Positions 41,679 to 46,637 of a stretch of DNA of 46,637 nt are shown here, piece by piece. This DNA is from Candidatus Sumerlaeota bacterium. Its GTDB lineage: Bacteria > UBP6 > UBA1177. The notes beneath the pieces were generated by a model. It searched no databases. It saw nothing but the letters and a program-made list of their open reading frames with translations, and was not told where the DNA came from. The stretch spans positions 1 to 46,637 of the forward strand of contig SLOD01000122.1 of NCBI GenBank assembly GCA_007132725.1, read 5' to 3'. A program made the position numbers and the translations under genes. The stretch's first letter is position 1, and every line of letters starts with the position of its first letter.

Positions 41679-43064
41679 ATGGCAAAGAAAAAAACATCTT
41701 TCATCTGCTCTAACTGTTCTTATATTACCCCCAAATGGCTTGGGAGATGTCCCGAGTGTGGAGAATGGAACACTCTTGAGGAAAAAGATGAGACCGTTAT
41801 TCCTAAAGACAACCATAGACTTTTTCTTTCGTCTCCGGAAGCAGTTTTCAGTCATATAAACAAAATTTCCTCCTCTGACTGCGAAAGGATCAACTCAGGT
41901 TACAGAGAACTTGACCGAATTCTCGGAGGTGGGATCGTTAAAGGAAGCTATAATCTTATCAGTGGGCATCCAGGCGTAGGAAAATCTACTTTAATGCTTC
42001 AGGCTGCACTTGAAATATCTAAAAAAAGTTCTGTCCTCTATGTTTCGGCAGAAGAATCGGCTTCTCAGATCAAAATAAGGTTTGACCGTCTTTCCGGCAG
42101 AAAAAACTGCGGGGAACTTTACTTATCCAATGAAAACAACCTTGATAAACTCAGGAACCGTCTTGAACAGGAACAGTTCAACTTTCTTTTTATTGATTCT
42201 ATTCAGACGGTTTATTCGCCTGCCATTCCCGGAATTCCCGGATCTGTCAGTCAAATTAAAGAATGTGCTGTAAAAATGCTTGAAACAGCGAAAAGAAAAG
42301 GTATTACCGTATTTGTGATAGGTCATGTCACTAAAACAGGTTCTATCGCAGGCCCGATGTTGCTTGAACACATGGTTGATTCCGTTCTTCTTTTTGAAGG
42401 GGATCCGACACTTGGATATAGAGTGCTCAGATGTTCTAAAAACCGTTTTGGAACCACAGATGAAATTGGAATATTTACAATGAGTTCCAATGGTCTTCAG
42501 GAAGTGGCAAATCCGAGTCAATTTTTCCTATCTGAGAACGAAAAAGCAACTTCCGGAACTGCTCTTGCTCTCATTCTTGAGGGATCAAGACCTTTTCTCA
42601 TAGAAATACAGTCACTTACAACAAGTTCGAACCTTCCTCAGCCAAGAAGAGTAGTAAGCGGAGTTGATGGAGGAAGACTTGCCATGATAACTGCAGTGCT
42701 TGAAAAACGGTCCGATTTTTTCTTTTCTAATTTTGATATTTTTGTAAATGTTGTAGGTGGGTTGAAACTGAAAACTCCTTCGATAGATCTTCCTGTGGCC
42801 GCTTCCCTTCTTTCCTCCATTTTAAACATCTCTCTGCCCATGAACAGTGCTTTTGTCGGAGAGTTGGGACTGGGAGGAGAAATAAGAGATGTTCCCGGAA
42901 TGGAGATCATGATAAAAGAAGGTGCCAGACTCGGGCTTAAAAAAATTTTTGCACCAAAAGGAAGAATAAAGCTTAAAAAATCTGAAAAAGCTGAAATTAT
43001 AGAAACTTCCACCATATTCGATCTGATTGAAAATATCCGCAGTATGAATATTTTTGAGTCTTAA
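41679..43064 (+). CDS. radA: DNA repair protein RadA (Sms)
   Basis: Zn finger FICSNCSYITPKWLGRCPECGEWNTLEE; Walker A GHPGVGKSTL; KNRFGTTDEIGIF; C-terminal Lon-like domain. Confidence 0.97.
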   Translation: MAKKKTSFICSNCSYITPKWLGRCPECGEWNTLEEKDETVIPKDNHRLFLSSPEAVFSHINKISSSDCERINSGYRELDRILGGGIVKGSYNLISGHPGVGKSTLMLQAALEISKKSSVLYVSAEESASQIKIRFDRLSGRKNCGELYLSNENNLDKLRNRLEQEQFNFLFIDSIQTVYSPAIPGIPGSVSQIKECAVKMLETAKRKGITVFVIGHVTKTGSIAGPMLLEHMVDSVLLFEGDPTLGYRVLRCSKNRFGTTDEIGIFTMSSNGLQEVANPSQFFLSENEKATSGTALALILEGSRPFLIEIQSLTTSSNLPQPRRVVSGVDGGRLAMITAVLEKRSDFFFSNFDIFVNVVGGLKLKTPSIDLPVAASLLSSILNISLPMNSAFVGELGLGGEIRDVPGMEIMIKEGARLGLKKIFAPKGRIKLKKSEKAEIIETSTIFDLIENIRSMNIFES

Positions 43065-45288
43065 AATGGGCGAAAGAAAACTCGGAACATTTTTAGGGGT
43101 ATTTACCCCAACGATACTCACGATCCTCGGCGTTATAATGTATATGCGTGCCGGATGGATAACCGGTCAAATGGGGCTTGGGAACACACTTTTGATCATA
43201 TTTATCGCCAATTCTATAACACTTATTACCACCCTTTCTTTTTCTTCTGTCGCTACCAATAAAAAGGTTGGTGTAGGAGGAGCATATTACATAATTTCAA
43301 GGAGTCTCGGTTTGGCCATAGGAGGCTCGGTAGGTGTTCCACTTTTTCTTTCACAAACATTCTCTATTACACTTTACTCTTTTGGACTTGCCGAGGTACT
43401 TCATTTCCTTTTCCCGGCTATTCCCGTATCGCCTATTGCATTTATTATAATTATCGCAGTTGCAGCATTATCTTACAAAGGAGCAGCTTTCGCTTTAAAA
43501 TCTCAGATACCTATCATAATAGCAGTAGGTATTTCCATATTTTTTCTCGCACTTGGAGCTTTCCAGTCAAGCGACCTTTCAACTTTAAGGTTTTCAAAAC
43601 CCACAGGAGATTTGAGCTTTTTTACAGCTTTTGCTATATTTTTTCCGGCAGTAACAGGAATAATGGCTGGACTGGGACTTTCCGGAGACCTTAAAAATCC
43701 TCAAAGGGCTATTCCTCTTGGAGCAATTTCAGCAACTCTTACCGGATTTGCAGTTTACCTTTTAGTTCCGGTCTTTCTGACTATGGGAGCAGAAGACTCT
43801 TTTCTTATAAACGATGTGATGGTTTGGACAAGAGTATCACCGTTGGGAGCCATCGTAATAATTCCGGGACTTCTCGGTGCAATATTTTCAAGTGCCGTAG
43901 GATCAATGCTTAATGCTCCCAGAACATTAAATGCTCTGGCGAACGACCAGTTCAAAAACCCTAATGTTTTAAGGTTTTTAAACAGCAAAAAAGGTGAAAA
44001 CTCTACTTTTGTATTTTCACTGGGTATTGCCCTCTTTGCTGTTTTTCTTGGCAACTTAAATACCGTTGCCACTGTTGTTACAATGTTCTTCCTTACCGTT
44101 TACGGAGTTGTAAACATTACCGCCGCACTTGAAACTGTGAGCAAAGAACCTTCATGGAGACCTAAATTTAAAATACCATGGGTAATAAGTCTTATCGGTG
44201 GACTTGCATGTATAGTTGTAATGTTTCTGATAAACCCTTATGCCGGATTTTTAGCGATTTTAATTGAATTTGTTCTTTATATCATACTTAAAAGGCAATC
44301 CGACATATCGAAATTCGGAGATGCAAGAAGGGGTGTCTATGAATCATTGATCAAAAATTCTCTCATAAAACTCCGTAAGCATGAAATGACCCCGAGAAAC
44401 TGGAGACCTTATCTCCAGGCAATAGTAAATGATCCTGAAAAGCAGAAAAATTTCGTTAAATTTGCCTCTTTTTTCGGACAGGATACAGGTATTGTTACTG
44501 TTACAGAACTTATAATCGGCTCTCTCGGTGAAGAGGAAATAGATGTGGACAGCAAAATTGAATTTATGGAAGATTTTTATGGAGAGAGGAATCTGATAGT
44601 GTTTCCCGAAGTAAATGTCGTAGAAGATTTTGAAAGTGGCTTAATTACTGCCATACAGGCCAATGGAATGGCAGGTTTCCAATCAAATGCTGTTATGATA
44701 TGCTGGCCTGATGAGGTTGATCTATATTTGTCGAAATATCTTTCAATAATGAGAAGGATTTCTGTGCTTAAAAAATCTTTTATAATTGGAAAAGTGCCTC
44801 CCGATCTAAAGCTCAACCATATAATTTCAAAAAGGAAGGTCATCCATATATGGTGGGGAGGTTTGCAAAGGAACGGGGACATCATGCTTCTTCTTTCACA
44901 CCTGATGACCCTTTCCCCGATATGGAAAAATTCTGAAATAAAGATAATGAATATTGTGGGAGATGAGTCACAAAAAGCAAGAGCCGAAAAAACTTTAAAG
45001 GCTCTTTCAAAAGAATCAAGGATAGATGCCACACCTTTTGTATTTGTAAAACCTGATGGAAAAACATTTGAAGAAATAATACATGAAGCAAGTGCAGACG
45101 CTGACGCTGTATTTTTAGGTCTTAATACCCCCAATAAAGGCGATGAAGAAATATATGCAGACAAACTGAAGAAGCTCGCATCAAAACTTGAAACAGTGTT
45201 TTTCGTAAAGAATTCAAGTATTTTTCAAGGACAGCTTCTGGAAGCGGAAAATATTGAAAAAGACAACGAGGATATAAAAAAGAAATGA
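43054..45288 (+). CDS. SLC12-like (cation-chloride cotransporter type) APC-superfamily permease, paralog 2
   Basis: KLGTFLGVFTPTILTILGVIMYMRAGWITGQMGLG, GVGGAYYIISRSLGLAIGGSVGVPLFLSQ, VTGIMAGLGLSGDLKNPQRAIPLG, C-terminal IHIWWGGLQRNGDIMLLLSHLM. The MGERK start a few codons in is plausible. Confidence 0.87.
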   Translation: MSLKMGERKLGTFLGVFTPTILTILGVIMYMRAGWITGQMGLGNTLLIIFIANSITLITTLSFSSVATNKKVGVGGAYYIISRSLGLAIGGSVGVPLFLSQTFSITLYSFGLAEVLHFLFPAIPVSPIAFIIIIAVAALSYKGAAFALKSQIPIIIAVGISIFFLALGAFQSSDLSTLRFSKPTGDLSFFTAFAIFFPAVTGIMAGLGLSGDLKNPQRAIPLGAISATLTGFAVYLLVPVFLTMGAEDSFLINDVMVWTRVSPLGAIVIIPGLLGAIFSSAVGSMLNAPRTLNALANDQFKNPNVLRFLNSKKGENSTFVFSLGIALFAVFLGNLNTVATVVTMFFLTVYGVVNITAALETVSKEPSWRPKFKIPWVISLIGGLACIVVMFLINPYAGFLAILIEFVLYIILKRQSDISKFGDARRGVYESLIKNSLIKLRKHEMTPRNWRPYLQAIVNDPEKQKNFVKFASFFGQDTGIVTVTELIIGSLGEEEIDVDSKIEFMEDFYGERNLIVFPEVNVVEDFESGLITAIQANGMAGFQSNAVMICWPDEVDLYLSKYLSIMRRISVLKKSFIIGKVPPDLKLNHIISKRKVIHIWWGGLQRNGDIMLLLSHLMTLSPIWKNSEIKIMNIVGDESQKARAEKTLKALSKESRIDATPFVFVKPDGKTFEEIIHEASADADAVFLGLNTPNKGDEEIYADKLKKLASKLETVFFVKNSSIFQGQLLEAENIEKDNEDIKKK

Positions 45289-46343
45289 CAGAGTATTTAC
45301 AACAGATAAAAAAAGAGATCCTGCTGCACATTGACAAATCATTTGATAACTACCGTGAAACATTTAAAAATCTTGATAAATGGAGCGATGATTCTTTTTT
45401 GAGGCTTTCCCGGTTCATTTCCAGAGGAAAACTTATCAGAGGGGGTCTTGTTGCTGCAAGTTACAGAGCTTTAGGAAAAGAAGAAACTGAAAAAATACTT
45501 TCTATAGCTGCCTCTATTGAACTTCTTCATGCCGGATTTTTGATGCACGATGATGTTATGGACGGAGACCTTTTAAGAAGAGGAGAGCCGGCAATTCATG
45601 TGGCTTACCGTGATATGCTCTACAAAAAAAATTGTCAGCATCATGTAAAAAACGGAGAGTCTTTTGCAATTTGTCTTGGCAATATAGCATATTTTCTTGC
45701 ATTTGACTTTATTGCTGATTCAGGTTTTGATTCTGATACGGCAAACAAGCTTAACAGAACTCTCAACAGAGAAGCTGTAATTACAGGTTTTGGACAAATG
45801 AATGATATTTATATTGCCGCATCGAACATGATCCCGAAAGAGGACTCTATTTTAAACACATACAGGATGAAAACAGCAAGATATACATTTTCTCTTCCTC
45901 TTACTCTCAGTGCAATATGTGCCGGTTTGTCAGATAATACAATAAATAAATTGATAAAGATCGGAGAAGAAATAGGAACCGTATTTCAGCTTAGAGATGA
46001 TGAACTTAATATTTTCGGAGAGACAGAGGGAACCGGGAAATCTGTAGGAAGTGATATTTCTGAAGGAAAGAAAACTCTTATTTTTTCAATGCTTATAAAA
46101 AACATATCGGACAAAGAAAAAAAAGATGTGGATGCTCTATTTTCCAAAAAACCGGTCTCAAAAATTGAAATTGAAACTTTAAGGAAAATAATAATAGAAA
46201 GTGGAACTCTTAAATCTCACAGAAAACTTATATCAGAAATATCATTAAAAACAGAAACCATGATAGAAAAACTCGATCTGGACATATCATATAAAGAACT
46301 GCTGAATTCTATCCTTAAGCTCTCTTTTGAAAGGAAGTATTAA
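45285..46343 (+). CDS. Trans-isoprenyl (polyprenyl) diphosphate synthase
   Basis: First Asp-rich motif LLHAGFLMHDDVMDGDLLRRGEPAIH; second QLRDDELNIFGETEGTGKSVGSDISEGKKTLI. ATGA overlap with the upstream permease. Confidence 0.93.
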   Translation: MTEYLQQIKKEILLHIDKSFDNYRETFKNLDKWSDDSFLRLSRFISRGKLIRGGLVAASYRALGKEETEKILSIAASIELLHAGFLMHDDVMDGDLLRRGEPAIHVAYRDMLYKKNCQHHVKNGESFAICLGNIAYFLAFDFIADSGFDSDTANKLNRTLNREAVITGFGQMNDIYIAASNMIPKEDSILNTYRMKTARYTFSLPLTLSAICAGLSDNTINKLIKIGEEIGTVFQLRDDELNIFGETEGTGKSVGSDISEGKKTLIFSMLIKNISDKEKKDVDALFSKKPVSKIEIETLRKIIIESGTLKSHRKLISEISLKTETMIEKLDLDISYKELLNSILKLSFERKY

Positions 46344-46637
46344 CTACTCCTTAACTTTTTCAAGGGATTTTTTCATTATTTCTTTCCCTTTGGATATGGT
46401 TTCAAAGATGTTTTTTATGTCGGAACTGTTTTTGATGGTGAATGATATTTTATAGCTGTTTCCTTCTGCAAATTCGGGAAATATTATTTCGCCCCCGGTA
46501 AGTGTTCTGAACTGATTGCGGAGTTTAGTAAATTCAGCCTGTTTCGCACTCCACTGGGGATACCTCGCATTATATAGAGCGTTTACTATCTGCTCCCCTT
46601 TTGTTTTTTCAGTTATTTCATTGTTTTCAAGAATTTC
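46344..46637 (-). CDS. C-terminal part (partial, 97 aa) of an unidentified protein, conceivably a partition/HTH-type protein
   Basis: Reverse-strand open frame to the window edge: EILENNEITEKTKGEQIVNALYNARYPQWSAKQAEFTKLRNQFRTLTGGEIIFPEFAEGNSYKISFTIKNSSDIKNIFETISKGKEIMKKSLEKVKE*. Open throughout but truncated; family not established. Confidence 0.55.
   Translation of the reverse strand, partial: EILENNEITEKTKGEQIVNALYNARYPQWSAKQAEFTKLRNQFRTLTGGEIIFPEFAEGNSYKISFTIKNSSDIKNIFETISKGKEIMKKSLEKVKE

Noticed and set aside
44577-45164. 195-aa - strand ORF opposite the second SLC12-like permease
   Set aside because: Shadow ORF opposite the conserved C-terminal domain.

Overview
AT-rich bacterial chromosomal segment, densely coded with mostly housekeeping genes. 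All calls are from reading the supplied translations and motifs by eye; no searches were run. I see no tRNA, rRNA, CRISPR array, transposase or phage genes. Core genes recognised: a DnaQ-like exonuclease, UvrD/PcrA helicase, a dnaG-rpoD pair, HU, oligoendopeptidase F, MscS, an RND efflux pair, purF, mazG, a 2-hydroxyacyl-CoA-dehydratase-type activase, a NapH-like Fe-S membrane protein, a ZIP transporter, M29 aminopeptidase, pgi, bioA, eno, radA, two SLC12-like permeases, a MATE transporter and a polyprenyl synthase. The accessory flavour comes from secreted or lipoprotein genes: a beta-helix tail, a ZU5/RCC1 lipoprotein with in-frame tandem repeats, two Cys-rich proteins, and a GYF_2/AgmX-type protein. 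These suggest a Gram-negative, possibly Myxococcota/deltaproteobacteria-like and oxygen-sensitive lineage (inference only). The most interesting items are: (1) the translationally coupled activase / CXXC mini-protein / NapH-like ferredoxin module at 24482-26357; (2) three similar inverted repeats, TCAAC-N6/7-GTTG(A/T), in the 571-bp spacer between the dnaQ-like and uvrD genes; (3) the ZU5-repeat-RCC1 lipoprotein; (4) two SLC12-like permeases with C-terminal domains; (5) a Cys-rich secreted protein ending in SSGCSILKI. I found nothing that I can call a definitively new system.
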